From NCBI GenBank assembly GCA_019455065.1, contig JACFNC010000004.1:62001-126000 (forward strand): DNA of 64,000 bases, in the 5' to 3' direction. The notes under the pieces were generated by a model. The model had not been told where the DNA came from. It worked only from the letters and a program-made list of their open reading frames with translations, and made no database searches. The position numbers and the translations under genes were made by a program. Shown here in pieces: positions 43,517 to 52,904 of the stretch. Every line of letters starts with the position of its first letter. Within the stretch, counting starts at the first letter, position 1. Source of the DNA: Rhodospirillales bacterium (lineage in GTDB: Bacteria; Pseudomonadota; Alphaproteobacteria; Rhodospirillales; Magnetospirillaceae).

Positions 43517-44703
43517 TGGCGGACAAGTCCTTCCTCGACTGGCCTTTCCTCGAGGACTCCCACCGCTCGCTTTCTGTCGAGGTCGAGCGGTGGGCGCGGG
43601 AGGAACTGCCCCAGCTCGCGTTGCCGCACCATGGCGGCAACGATGAGCTTGACGCCGGGGTCCGGCGGCTGGTGCGGTCGCTGGGCGAGGCGGGACTGAC
43701 GGGGTTGAGCGTTCCGGCCGCCCATGGCGGCCGGAACGCCAGTCTCGACGTGCGTAGCCTGTGCCTGGTGCGCGAGACCCTGGCCCGCCACAGCGGGCTG
43801 GCGGACTTCGCCTTCGCCATGCAGGGCCTCGGCAGCGCTCCGATCACTCTTGCCGGCACCGAGGAGCAGAAGCGCCGCTGGCTGCCGGAAGTGGGCGCGG
43901 GCAAGGCGATCGCGGCCTTCGCCCTGTCCGAGCCGGATGCCGGCTCCGATCCCGGCGCCATGGTCTGCCAGGCGGTTCCAGATGGCGACGGATTCCGCAT
44001 TACCGGCCAGAAGACCTGGATCTCGAACGGCGGTCTGGCCGACGTCTATACCCTGTTCTGCCGTCTGGGCGACCAGCCGGGGGCCAAGGGCCTGGCGGCC
44101 TTTGTCCTGCCCGCCGACACGCCCGGCCTTGACACCTCGCAGCGCATCGATGTGATTGCCCCGCATCCGCTGGGCACCATCAAGCTGGACGGCTGTTACC
44201 TGCCGGCATCGGCGATGATCGGCGAGCCGGGCCACGGCTTCCGCATCGCCATGGCGACCCTGGACATCTTCCGTTCCACCGTGGGCGCCGCCGCCCTCGG
44301 CTTTGCACGACGGGCGATGGACGAGGCGATTCGGCGGTCGCGGCAGCGAAAGGTTTTCGGCCAGATGCTGGCCGACTATCAACTCACACAGGCGAAGATC
44401 GCCGACATGGCGGTGGCCATCGATGCGGCGGCGCTGCTCATCTACCGCGCCGCCTGGACAAAGGACGTCAAGGGCATCCGCGTCACCCGCGAGGCGTCGA
44501 TGGCGAAGCTGTTCGCCACCGAACAGGCGCAGCTGGTCATCGATCAGGCGGTTCAGCTGTTCGGCGGCCTTGGCGTCGTCAGCGGCGTTCCGGTGGAGGA
44601 GCTGTACCGCGAGATAAGAGCCCTGCGGATCTACGAAGGGACAAGCGAGGTGCAGAAGCTCGTCATCGCCGGGAAGACCTACGAGGCGCATACGGAGGAC
44701 TGA
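43516..44703 (+). CDS. Acyl-CoA dehydrogenase
   Basis: A 395-residue flavoprotein. [15 protein letters not shown] and [12 protein letters not shown] line the FAD and substrate pocket, [21 protein letters not shown] is the family helix, and the catalytic Glu is in [15 protein letters not shown]. It oxidises an acyl- or cycloalkyl-CoA, passing electrons to ETF. ATG 43516 is fused to the crotonase stop (TGATG); longer frames lie inside that gene. It may act on an alicyclic ring, as AliB does, by context. Confidence 0.9.
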   Translation: MADKSFLDWPFLEDSHRSLSVEVERWAREELPQLALPHHGGNDELDAGVRRLVRSLGEAGLTGLSVPAAHGGRNASLDVRSLCLVRETLARHSGLADFAFAMQGLGSAPITLAGTEEQKRRWLPEVGAGKAIAAFALSEPDAGSDPGAMVCQAVPDGDGFRITGQKTWISNGGLADVYTLFCRLGDQPGAKGLAAFVLPADTPGLDTSQRIDVIAPHPLGTIKLDGCYLPASAMIGEPGHGFRIAMATLDIFRSTVGAAALGFARRAMDEAIRRSRQRKVFGQMLADYQLTQAKIADMAVAIDAAALLIYRAAWTKDVKGIRVTREASMAKLFATEQAQLVIDQAVQLFGGLGVVSGVPVEELYREIRALRIYEGTSEVQKLVIAGKTYEAHTED

Positions 44704-44793
44704 AGGGCGATCGGTCGAGGCGCCGGGCCGAAGGATGTGCGGCGCCGATAAGGATAAACCGCGAAAAGCGGAGAGATTTGAAGGGAGCGAGGG

Positions 44794-46434
44794 ATGCGTC
44801 CGCCAGGAGGGGTGCCCACCGGCCACCTCGACACTTATGCCGGTGATCTGCTGCCGCCGCGCGAGCTGTGGCCGGTGTTCGACTACGCCGCGGAACCGCT
44901 TCGCGGCTATCCCGACCGAATGAACGGGGCCGATCTGCTCGATTGGGCCATCGCCGCGGGCGCCGGCCCTAAGCCTGTGTTCTTCTTCGAGGACAAGGCC
45001 TGGACCTACGACCACCTGCGCGACCGGGTCGACCGCATCGCCAACGTCCTGGTGACGCGCTGGGGTCTGGTGCCGGGCAACCGGGTGCTGCTGCGCTCGC
45101 CCAATACTCCGATGGTCGCCGCCTGCTGGCTGGCGGTGCTGAAGGCAGGGGGCATCTGCGTGACCACCATGCCGCTCCTGCGCGCCAGGGAGATCGCCTA
45201 CATCCTCGACAAGGCACGCGTGCGGTTCGCCCTTTGCGAGGCCACGCTGGCCGAAGAGATGGAACTGGCGCGGCCGCAGGCGGCGAGTCTGGAGCGGGTG
45301 GGCTACTTCACCCCGCTCTGCAACGGCAGCCATCCGGACGCCGACTTCGATCGGCTGGTCGAAGCCGCGCCGGCCAGCGCCGGCACTGTCGCTACGGCCG
45401 CCGATGACATCGCCCTCATCACCTTTACGTCGGGCACCACCGGCAACCCCAAAGGCGCGGCGCATTTCCACCGCGACATCTTCGCGATCACCGAGTGTTG
45501 GCCGAGGGTCTACACGGTGCAGCCCGACGAGGTCGTCTGCGGTTCCCCGTCGCTGGCATTCACCTATGGCCTTGCCGCCTTCCTCATTTACCCGATCCGC
45601 TTCAAGGCGACGGCCGCACTCATCGCCAAGCCCACGCCCGACAGCATTCTGGCGGCGGTCCAGCGCAACCGGGTGACCAGCGTTTACGCTGTACCCACCA
45701 TGTTCACGGCCATGCTGGCCGAGATCGGGAAATATGACGTGTCGAGCCTGCGCAAGTGCTCCTCCGCCGGCGAGCATCTACGACTCAAGCTATGGGAGGA
45801 TTGGCGCGACAAGACGGGTATCCGCATCGTCAACGGGCTCGGCGCCAGCGAACTGCTGACCCATGTCATCTCCGAGTTCGAGGCTGTCGAGCGCGTCGGC
45901 TCGATGGGGCTTGCGGTGCCCGGCTATACGGCCGTGGTGATGGACGACGAGGGCAATCCGCTGCCGCCCGGAAACCGCGGCCGGCTGGCGGTGCGCGGGC
46001 CGACCGGCTGCCGCTACATCGACGACGTGGACCGCCAGAAGATCGCCGTCCAGAACGGCTGGAACATGACCGGGGACGTCGCCGAACAAGATGCCGAGGG
46101 GTGGTTCTGGTACGTCGACCGTGCCGATGACATGATCATCTCCTCGGGCTACAACATCTCGCCGCTCGAGGTCGAGCGTTGCGTGCTCGAGCATCCGAAG
46201 GTCGCGGAGTGTGCGGTCGTGGGCGTGCCCCACGAGTCCCGCGGCAACGTCGTACGGGCCTGCGTCGTGCTGACCGCGGGTGCCGTGGGCGATGAGGCGC
46301 TGGCCCGCGAACTCCAGGAGTTCGTCAAATCCAGGATCGCACCCTACAAGTATCCGCGGGAGGTGAAGTTCCTGGATGAGTTGCCGAAGACGGCGACCGG
46401 CAAGATTCAGCGGTATCGTCTGAGGCAGTTGTAA
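44794..46434 (+). CDS. Aryl/cyclic acid CoA ligase (benzoate/2-aminobenzoate-CoA ligase family)
   Basis: A 546-residue AMP-forming ligase. The N-terminal HLDTYAGDLLPPRELWPVF resembles the start of 2-aminobenzoate-CoA ligases. The ATP loop is TSGTTGNPKG (212-221), the adenylation motif YVDRADDMI, and the catalytic lysine K537 lies in TATGKIQR. It activates an organic acid to its CoA ester with ATP. Neighbouring beta-oxidation-like genes point to benzoate-like or alicyclic substrates. The 2-aminobenzoyl-CoA monooxygenase/reductase expected for anthranilate is not in the window. Confidence 0.85.
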   Translation: MRPPGGVPTGHLDTYAGDLLPPRELWPVFDYAAEPLRGYPDRMNGADLLDWAIAAGAGPKPVFFFEDKAWTYDHLRDRVDRIANVLVTRWGLVPGNRVLLRSPNTPMVAACWLAVLKAGGICVTTMPLLRAREIAYILDKARVRFALCEATLAEEMELARPQAASLERVGYFTPLCNGSHPDADFDRLVEAAPASAGTVATAADDIALITFTSGTTGNPKGAAHFHRDIFAITECWPRVYTVQPDEVVCGSPSLAFTYGLAAFLIYPIRFKATAALIAKPTPDSILAAVQRNRVTSVYAVPTMFTAMLAEIGKYDVSSLRKCSSAGEHLRLKLWEDWRDKTGIRIVNGLGASELLTHVISEFEAVERVGSMGLAVPGYTAVVMDDEGNPLPPGNRGRLAVRGPTGCRYIDDVDRQKIAVQNGWNMTGDVAEQDAEGWFWYVDRADDMIISSGYNISPLEVERCVLEHPKVAECAVVGVPHESRGNVVRACVVLTAGAVGDEALARELQEFVKSRIAPYKYPREVKFLDELPKTATGKIQRYRLRQL

Positions 46435-46439
46435 GCGAT

Positions 46440-46475
46440 GGCCGGGGCCATTCGGTGTATCGCGAAGCCCCGGCC
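46440..46475 (+). other. Hairpin between ligase and TRAP genes
   Basis: GGCCGGGGC and GCCCCGGCC form a 9-bp stem with an 18-base loop just after the ligase stop. No T-run follows, so it may be an mRNA-stabilising hairpin raising expression of the downstream binding protein rather than a terminator. Confidence 0.45.
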
Positions 46476-46547
46476 CCGTCTATCATCCGTGAACCAAAAC
46501 GCCCCAGACGGATGATCCAAGGGGCAAAAAGCAAGGGAGGGTTCTTC

Positions 46548-47570
46548 ATGAGGAGATTGTTGGGACGCACCGCCGTGGTGGCCGGGGCGCTGCTTGGGCT
46601 CGGCATCCTCGGGTCCGCGGTGGCGCAGGAACCGATCAAGATCAAGGTTTCGCACTTCCTGTCGCCAATGTCGCCGACCCAGGTCAAGCTGCTTCAACCC
46701 TGGGCCGAGGCCATCGAAAAGGATTCCAACGGCCGCATCGACGTGGAGATTTATCCCTCGATGCAGTTGGGCGGCAAGCCGCCGCAACTCTTCGACCAGG
46801 TCCGTACCGGCGTCGCCGACGTGGTGTGGACGCTGCCCGGCTATACGCCCGGCCGCTTCCCCCTGGTCGAGGTGTTCGAACTGCCGTTCATGACCGCCAG
46901 CACCGCCGAAGCCTCGACCATGGCTGTCTGGGACTTCTATCAGAAGCACCTGAAGGAGGAGTTCAAGGACGTCCACGTCCTGCTCCTGCACACGCATGCA
47001 CCCGGTCTCGTCCACATGAAGGACAAGGCCGTGACCAAGATGGAGGATCTGCAGGGCAAGAAGATCCGTCTTCCGGTCAAGCCCATCGGCGAAGCCCTGA
47101 AGGCGCTCGGCGCCGTGCCGGTCGGCATGCCGGTGCCCGAGGTGTACGAGGCGTTGTCGCGTGGCGTCGTCGACGGCACCGTCATTCCGTGGGAGGTCAC
47201 CGTTCCGACCCGCGTGAACGAGCTGGTGAAGTATCACACCAACACCGGCCTCTACACCTCCGTGTTCCTGCTGGCCATGAACAAGGACAAGTACGAGAGC
47301 CTGCCGGCCGACCTCAAGGCGGTCGTCGACAAGAACTCGGGCGCGAACATCGTTCAGAAGATCGGCAAGGCATGGGATGACGCGGAACTGCCCGGCCTGA
47401 AGCAGGCCAAGGACGGCAAGCATGAAATCACCACCCTGTCCGCCGAGGAGAAGGCGCGCTGGATCAAGACCACCCGGCCGGTGATCGACGCGTGGATCGC
47501 GCGCACGCCGAACGGCCAGGCGCTCTATGACGAGGCCGCGGCCCTGGTCAAGAAGTACGACACGAAGTAA
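46548..47570 (+). CDS. dctP: TRAP transporter substrate-binding protein (DctP)
   Basis: A 340-residue periplasmic protein. The signal peptide ends after AVA (residue 26). The DctP fold is seen in IKVSHFLSPMSPTQ, VEIYPSMQLGGKPPQLFDQV and LQGKKIRLPVKPIGEAL; the last contains the conserved Arg that pairs with the ligand carboxylate. It captures an organic acid for the DctQM membrane complex. GGGAGG stands eight bases before ATG 46548. Location after a CoA ligase suggests the same acid is imported and activated. Confidence 0.92.
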   Translation: MRRLLGRTAVVAGALLGLGILGSAVAQEPIKIKVSHFLSPMSPTQVKLLQPWAEAIEKDSNGRIDVEIYPSMQLGGKPPQLFDQVRTGVADVVWTLPGYTPGRFPLVEVFELPFMTASTAEASTMAVWDFYQKHLKEEFKDVHVLLLHTHAPGLVHMKDKAVTKMEDLQGKKIRLPVKPIGEALKALGAVPVGMPVPEVYEALSRGVVDGTVIPWEVTVPTRVNELVKYHTNTGLYTSVFLLAMNKDKYESLPADLKAVVDKNSGANIVQKIGKAWDDAELPGLKQAKDGKHEITTLSAEEKARWIKTTRPVIDAWIARTPNGQALYDEAAALVKKYDTK

Positions 47571-47582
47571 GGGGCAAGGCGT

Positions 47583-48143
47583 ATGGGCAGCCCCGTGGGT
47601 ACCGCCCGCGCCGACGAAAGCCAGGACCGTCGCGACGGCACGACCGTCGCGGCGGCCCTGCCCTGGCCGCGGCGTGTTCTGGAAACGGTCACTGTTGGAT
47701 TCGCCCTGTTCGGCGGGTTCGTGCTGGTCGGGTTCATGGCGATTTCGGTGGGCAGCATCGTCAGCAGGGCGTTCTTCGGTTCGCCCTTGTTGGGGGACTT
47801 CGAGATCACCGAGCGCGGGTCGGCCATTGCCGTCTTCACGGTGCTGCCCTACTGCCATCTCAAAGGCGGTCATGTGGTTGTGGATATGTTCGTCGGAATG
47901 GTTCCGCAGGCTCTCCGTCGCTGGTTGGCTCTGGCGAGCGAGGCGGCGTTCGCGGTCGTCGCCGGCGTGCTGACATGGCGGCTCGCCATTGGCGGCTATG
48001 AGCTACACATCTACAACGACCAGTCGATGATGTTGCAGATCCCCACCTGGTGGGTGTTTGTCCCGGTGGTGGCTTCGATGGCCCTCCTCACCCTGGTTTG
48101 CCTGGCCCGGTCCGCCACCGCCCTGAGCAGGGATGCGTCATGA
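47583..48143 (+). CDS. dctQ: TRAP transporter small permease (DctQ)
   Basis: A 186-residue membrane protein with four hydrophobic helices after a 30-residue polar N-terminus. LKGGHVVVDMFVGMVP is the DctQ signature region. It forms the small subunit of the Na+-driven TRAP transporter. Its stop overlaps the dctM start by four bases (ATGA). Confidence 0.9.
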   Translation: MGSPVGTARADESQDRRDGTTVAAALPWPRRVLETVTVGFALFGGFVLVGFMAISVGSIVSRAFFGSPLLGDFEITERGSAIAVFTVLPYCHLKGGHVVVDMFVGMVPQALRRWLALASEAAFAVVAGVLTWRLAIGGYELHIYNDQSMMLQIPTWWVFVPVVASMALLTLVCLARSATALSRDAS

Positions 48144-49459
48144 CCGGGTTGGCGATCTCCTTCCTGATGTTCGGTGTGCTGGTCACCCTGTTGGTGCTGT
48201 CGGTGCCGGTGGCCGTGGCCCTGCTGATCGTGGGCAGCGCCGGCTACATCATGGTGTCCGGCTGGGATCCGCTTCTGAGCTATCTCAGCCAGGCACCCTA
48301 CTACCAGACCGCCACCTATTCCTTGTCGGTCATTCCCCTGTTCGTGCTGATGGGACAGTTCGCCAGCGCCTCGGGGATGTCGGCGGGATTGTTCAACGCC
48401 GCCAACGCCTGGCTGGGTCATCGCCGCGGCGGAGTCGCCATGGCCGGCGTCGGCGCTTGCGCCGCCTTCGGCGCGATCTGCGGCTCGTCCCTGGCCACCG
48501 CCGCGACCATGGCCCAGGTGTCATTGCCGGAGATGAAGCGGTTCAAGTATTCAGGAGGCTTGGCGACCGGCGCGCTTGCCGCTGGCGGCACCCTGGGCAT
48601 CCTCATTCCGCCCTCGGTGATCCTGGTCATCTACGCCATCCTGACCGAGCAGTCGATCGGCAAGCTGTTTTTCTCGGCGATGATTCCTGGCGCGATGGCG
48701 GCCGTCGGCTACATGTTGGCGGTGAACATCTACTGCCGGATCCATCCCGACGCAGGACCGGTCGGCGCCAAGATCTCGTGGCTGGAAAAAATCCGCGCCA
48801 CGCTCGACGTGGTGCCCGTGGCGATCGTTTTCGTGGTGGTTATGGGCGGCATCTACGGCGGGTTCTTCACGCCCACGGAAGGTGCCGCGGTCGGTGCCGC
48901 ATCCACCGGTATCATCGCCATCGTCAAGGGTGGTCTCCGCTGGTCTGGCTTCATCGAATGCCTGCTGGGAACCGGCAAGCTGACCGGCATGATTTTCCTG
49001 ATTTTGATCGGCGCCGATCTGTTCAACTCGTTCCTGGCCATCACCCAGATGCCGACCGTTGCCGCCAACGCCATCGGCAACAGCGGCCTGTCGCCCATGG
49101 CCATCCTGTTGCTGATCCTGCTGATGTATCTGGCGCTGGGCTGCTTCATGGATTCCATGTCGATGATCCTCATCACCATTCCGGTGGTGTTCCCCATCGT
49201 CATGGGACTCGATTTCGGCATGACGCCGGAACAGACCGCCATCTGGTTCGGTATCCTGGCCCTCGTCGTGGTCGAGGTGGGACTTATCACCCCGCCCTTC
49301 GGCCTCAATGTGTTCGTCATCAACAGTCTGGCGCCTGAAGTGCCGCTGTCGGAATCGTTCCGCGGCGTCGTGCCGTTTCTCGTCAGCGACTTCCTGAGGG
49401 TGGCCTTGCTGATCGCGTTCCCGGTGCTGACGATCGGCCTCCTGCCGCTGATGAACTAA
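48140..49459 (+). CDS. dctM: TRAP transporter large permease (DctM)
   Basis: A 439-residue permease with about 12 hydrophobic segments. Motifs include AICGSSLATAATMAQVSLPEM, GGTLGILIPPSVILVIYAI and LITPPFGLNVFVIN, typical of the DctM/ion-transporter superfamily elevator core. With DctP and DctQ it forms a secondary, sodium-coupled organic acid importer in the inner membrane. The start is set by the ATGA overlap with dctQ. Confidence 0.94.
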   Translation: MTGLAISFLMFGVLVTLLVLSVPVAVALLIVGSAGYIMVSGWDPLLSYLSQAPYYQTATYSLSVIPLFVLMGQFASASGMSAGLFNAANAWLGHRRGGVAMAGVGACAAFGAICGSSLATAATMAQVSLPEMKRFKYSGGLATGALAAGGTLGILIPPSVILVIYAILTEQSIGKLFFSAMIPGAMAAVGYMLAVNIYCRIHPDAGPVGAKISWLEKIRATLDVVPVAIVFVVVMGGIYGGFFTPTEGAAVGAASTGIIAIVKGGLRWSGFIECLLGTGKLTGMIFLILIGADLFNSFLAITQMPTVAANAIGNSGLSPMAILLLILLMYLALGCFMDSMSMILITIPVVFPIVMGLDFGMTPEQTAIWFGILALVVVEVGLITPPFGLNVFVINSLAPEVPLSESFRGVVPFLVSDFLRVALLIAFPVLTIGLLPLMN

Positions 49460-49490
49460 CCGCGACTACTGGAACAAAAGGAAGTTCGCC

Positions 49491-50300
49491 ATGCCGAATG
49501 GCCTTGCCGGAATCGGCGATTCGAAACCACTGGCCGGGCGTCATGCCGTGGTCACCGGGGGTGGGCGCGGTCTGGGAGCCGCGATCGCCGACATGCTTGG
49601 GCGGTTGGGCGCCGACGTCACGGTGGCCGGCCGCACGGCCTCGGTGCTTGACGAACAGGTCGCGGCGATCGCCAAGCGCCATGGCGCCCGCGTCGCGGCC
49701 GAGGTGATCGACGTGGCCGACGAGGCGGCGGTCGAGGCCGGGTTTGCCCGGGCGGCGGACCGCTTCGGGGCGCCGGCGATCCTGGTCAACAATGCCGGCG
49801 TCGCCGCGTCGGCTCCCTTTCATCGCACCGACCTCGCCATGTGGCAGAAGGTCATGGGGGTCGACCTCACCGGAGTCTTCCTGTGCACCCGCCAGGTTCT
49901 CCGCGGGATGACCCAGAGCGGTTGGGGGCGTGTGGTCAACGTCGCCTCCACTGCGGGCCTGAAGGGCTACGGTTACATCGCGGCCTATTGCGCGGCCAAA
50001 CACGGCGTCATAGGGCTGACCCGTGCCCTTGCAGTCGAAACCGCGCGGACCGGGGTCACGGTCAACGCGGTGTGCCCGGGCTATGCCGAAACCGACATCG
50101 TCGAGGACGCCATCGCCAACATCATGGCCAAGACCGGCCGCAGCCGGGACGAGGCGCTGGCGGAACTGACGGTGCACAACCCGCAGGGGCGGCTCATCCA
50201 GCCGCGCGAGGTGGCCGAGGCCGTGGCGTGGCTGTGCCTGCCTGGCTCGGGATCGATCACCGGCCAGAGCATCGCCGTCGCCGGCGGCGAGGTCATGTGA
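49491..50300 (+). CDS. SDR-family dehydrogenase
   Basis: A 269-residue short-chain dehydrogenase: TGGGRGLG cofactor loop, NNAGVA, catalytic YCAAK and the closing GQSIAVAGGEVM. Arg in VAGRTAS at the end of the second strand suggests NADP(H), different from the first SDR of the cluster. Probably a second hydroxyacyl-CoA or ring-ketone oxidoreductase of the same pathway. It is six bases before the TetR gene. Confidence 0.85.
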   Translation: MPNGLAGIGDSKPLAGRHAVVTGGGRGLGAAIADMLGRLGADVTVAGRTASVLDEQVAAIAKRHGARVAAEVIDVADEAAVEAGFARAADRFGAPAILVNNAGVAASAPFHRTDLAMWQKVMGVDLTGVFLCTRQVLRGMTQSGWGRVVNVASTAGLKGYGYIAAYCAAKHGVIGLTRALAVETARTGVTVNAVCPGYAETDIVEDAIANIMAKTGRSRDEALAELTVHNPQGRLIQPREVAEAVAWLCLPGSGSITGQSIAVAGGEVM

Positions 50301-50306
50301 GGCACC

Positions 50307-50993
50307 ATGCGGGCGGATGAGAAGCCGGAAGGAGACTTGCAGCCGCCGATCAAGACGCGGGTGGCCGACGCCGCCCTGGTCCGCCGGCGGCGCCAGCAGA
50401 TCGCGAGTGCCGCCGTCGAACTGTTCTCCGATCGCGGCTACTACCGGACCACGGTGCAGGACGTTGCCGACAAGGCCGGTGTGAGCGCCGGCCTCATCTA
50501 CCAGTATTTTCAGGACAAGGACGACATCCTGCTCGTCGCCATCCTGGAGGTGATCGAATCGTATCGCACCGAAATCCCCGCCTCGATGGTCGGCCTTAGC
50601 GATCCTTTGGTGCGTTTTCGCGAAGCGGTAGCGACCTATTGCCGGGTGGTCGACGCCCGCCGCGAGGCCACCGTCCTCGCCTACCGCTCGACGAAATCGC
50701 TGCCCGCCGAGCGGCGCCGCCTGATCATGGAAGCCGAGACGGAAACCAACAACCTGATCGCCGAGTGCATTCAGGCCTGCGTCGATTCCGGCCTGTTCCG
50801 CCAACTGGACGTCGAGTTCGTGACCTATCAGTTGGTCATGTTCGCGCACTCCTGGGCGCTGAAGCACTGGCGGCTTTCGCGCAAATACACCATCGAGCAG
50901 TATATCGAGCAGGGTCTTTCGCTGTACATGGCCGCCTGCCTCAGCCAAGCCGGTTGGCGCCACCTGCCGAGCGTGCTGCCCGGTCGGCAGTAG
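50307..50993 (+). CDS. TetR-family transcriptional regulator
   Basis: A 228-residue regulator. The HTH is in residues 28-75 (QIASAAVELFSDRGYYRTT, VADKAGVSAGLIYQYFQDKD), followed by an all-helical ligand domain. It is last in the catabolic cluster, six bases after an SDR. It probably represses the cluster and senses an acyl-CoA intermediate; the palindrome at 40897-40910 is a candidate operator. Confidence 0.88.
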   Translation: MRADEKPEGDLQPPIKTRVADAALVRRRRQQIASAAVELFSDRGYYRTTVQDVADKAGVSAGLIYQYFQDKDDILLVAILEVIESYRTEIPASMVGLSDPLVRFREAVATYCRVVDARREATVLAYRSTKSLPAERRRLIMEAETETNNLIAECIQACVDSGLFRQLDVEFVTYQLVMFAHSWALKHWRLSRKYTIEQYIEQGLSLYMAACLSQAGWRHLPSVLPGRQ

Positions 50994-51019
50994 TCTTTCC
51001 GGTCGCAAGGAGAATGCCG

Positions 51020-51460
51020 ATGAAGCTGGCAGCGGTGACCGCCGCCGTCGTGATCCTCGCCATCGCCCGCCCGGCCGCCGCAGACCCGCGGCAACTGGTC
51101 GAGCTGCCGGGGCCGATGCAGCAGCACATGATGGCCAACATGCGTGAGCACCTGAAGGCCTTGGAAGACATCCTGGGAGCCCTCGCCGCGGGGGACGTGA
51201 CTTCCGCGGGCGACATTGCCGAGAGCCGCATCGGCATGAGTTCGCTCGACAGCCACGGCGCCGCCCACATGGCCCCCTTCATGCCGCAGCCGATGCAGGC
51301 CATGGGGACCGCCATGCACCGGGCCGCCAGCCGATTGGGGATTGTAGCGGCCGACGCCGAGGTCGAGCACAGCTACGACGCCCAGCGCAAGGTGTTTGCC
51401 GCCCTGCAGGAACTCACCGCCGCCTGCAACGCCTGCCACGCCAGCTATCGCATCCGGTAA
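51020..51460 (+). CDS. Cytochrome c'-like periplasmic protein
   Basis: A 146-residue exported protein: signal peptide to about residue 21 (RPAAA-DP), then a helical bundle, Met/His-rich near the start (MQQHMMANMREHL) and in the middle (MAPFMPQPMQAMG). A single C-terminal heme site C136-NA-C139-H140 is followed by ASYR, the cytochrome c' arrangement. AAGGAG is seven bases before ATG 51020. It may bind NO or take electrons. It converges with rtcB three bases away. Confidence 0.75.
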   Translation: MKLAAVTAAVVILAIARPAAADPRQLVELPGPMQQHMMANMREHLKALEDILGALAAGDVTSAGDIAESRIGMSSLDSHGAAHMAPFMPQPMQAMGTAMHRAASRLGIVAADAEVEHSYDAQRKVFAALQELTAACNACHASYRIR

Positions 51461-51463
51461 CGG

Positions 51464-52894
51464 TCAGCCCTTGACGCAGACCAGGGGCCTGAGGCGCGCC
51501 ACCTTGCGCGCCAAACCGGCCCGGTGTGCAGCCTCGACCACCGCGCCCACGTCCTTGTAGGCGCCGGGGGCCTCCTCGGCGACGCCCCGGAACGATGGGC
51601 TGCGCACCAGGATGCCGCGCTCGCGCAGGTCGTCGACGATCTGCCGCCCAGCCCATTGCCGCGTCGCGGCATGGCGGCTCATGCTGCGGCCGGCGCCGTG
51701 GCAGGCGGAGCCGAAGGCGGCCGCCTCGCTCGCCCGCGTGCCGGCCAGCACCCAGGATTCGGTGCCCATGCTGCCGCCGATGAGCACCGGCTGGCCCGCC
51801 GCACGCAAGTCCTCGGGAAGGTCGGGGTGGCCGGGGCCGAAAGCCCGCGTCGCACCCTTGCGGTGGACGTGAAGGCGACGGCGGGCGCCATCGATGTCAT
51901 GCTCCTCGACCTTGCAGGTGTTGTGCGAGACGTCGAACAGCAGGTCCAGTCTGGCTCGGGGGAACAGGCGACCGAACACCTGCCGGGTGAAATGGCCGAG
52001 AATCTGGCGATTGGCGAGGGCGCAGTTGATGCCCGCGCGCATGGCTCCCAGATAGCGCTGTCCGATTTCCGAGTCGATCGGCGCGCAGGCCAGCTCGCGG
52101 TCGGGCAGGCGGATCCCGTAGCGCGCCGCTGCGGCCGCCATGTCGCGCAAATACTCGGTGCCGATCTGATGGCCGAGGCCGCGCGAGCCGCAGTGGATCG
52201 AGACCACCACCTCGCCGGGGCGCAGGCCGAACGCCTCGGCCGCAGCGGGGTCGAACACCTCGCACACCTCCTGGACCTCGAGATAATGGTTGCCAGACCC
52301 GAGCGTGCCCATCTCGTCGCGTTGGCGGGTCTTGGCCTTGGCCGAGACGGCCGACGGGTCCGCTCCCGCCATGCGGCCGCCCTCCTCGATGCGGGCAAGG
52401 TCGGCCGCCTCGCCGTAGCCGCGGTTAAGCGCCCAATGGGCGCCGCCGGCCAGCATCTCGTCCATCTCGACCGGGTTCAGGCTGATGGCGCCGGTGCTGC
52501 CGACCCCGGCCGGAATGGCGGCAAAGAGCGCGTCGGCGAGATCGGCCTTGCGGTCCTCCACCTCATCGCGGCGAAGGCCGGTCAGCAGGCAGCGGACGCC
52601 GCAGGAGATGTCGAACCCCACGCCTCCCGCCGAAACGATGCCGCCCCGCTCGGCGTCGAAGGCGGCGACACCGCCGATGGGGAACCCGTAGCCCCAGTGG
52701 GCGTCGGGCATGGCATAGGCTGCCTTCACGATTCCCGGCAGCGCGGCGACATTCGTCGCCTGCTCGAAGACCTTGTCATCCATCGCCCGCAGAAGCGCCT
52801 CATCCGCGAAGATGACGGCGGGGACCCGCATCGCGCCGAACGGTTCCACCTGCCAGGCGTAGTCGCTCAGCCGCGTGAAGCGCGAGGGGTCCAT
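51464..52894 (-). CDS. rtcB: RNA-splicing ligase RtcB
   Basis: A 476-residue GTP-dependent ligase joining 3'-phosphate or 2',3'-cyclic phosphate to 5'-OH RNA. Metal-site segments are PDAHWGYGFPIGGVAAF, GVGFDISCGVRC and HCGSRGLGHQIG. H399 in CHGAGRSMSR is the guanylylated histidine. The length is larger than E. coli RtcB and like archaeal-type proteins that need archease. The archease gene lies ten bases upstream on the same strand. Confidence 0.95.
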   Translation of the reverse strand: MDPSRFTRLSDYAWQVEPFGAMRVPAVIFADEALLRAMDDKVFEQATNVAALPGIVKAAYAMPDAHWGYGFPIGGVAAFDAERGGIVSAGGVGFDISCGVRCLLTGLRRDEVEDRKADLADALFAAIPAGVGSTGAISLNPVEMDEMLAGGAHWALNRGYGEAADLARIEEGGRMAGADPSAVSAKAKTRQRDEMGTLGSGNHYLEVQEVCEVFDPAAAEAFGLRPGEVVVSIHCGSRGLGHQIGTEYLRDMAAAAARYGIRLPDRELACAPIDSEIGQRYLGAMRAGINCALANRQILGHFTRQVFGRLFPRARLDLLFDVSHNTCKVEEHDIDGARRRLHVHRKGATRAFGPGHPDLPEDLRAAGQPVLIGGSMGTESWVLAGTRASEAAAFGSACHGAGRSMSRHAATRQWAGRQIVDDLRERGILVRSPSFRGVAEEAPGAYKDVGAVVEAAHRAGLARKVARLRPLVCVKG

Positions 52895-52904
52895 GGCAAT
52901 CCTC

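Noticed and set aside
46440..46475. Terminator ending the catabolic operon after the ligase
   Set aside because: The stem is strong but no T-run follows, and the TRAP genes downstream fit the same pathway; recorded only as a hairpin.
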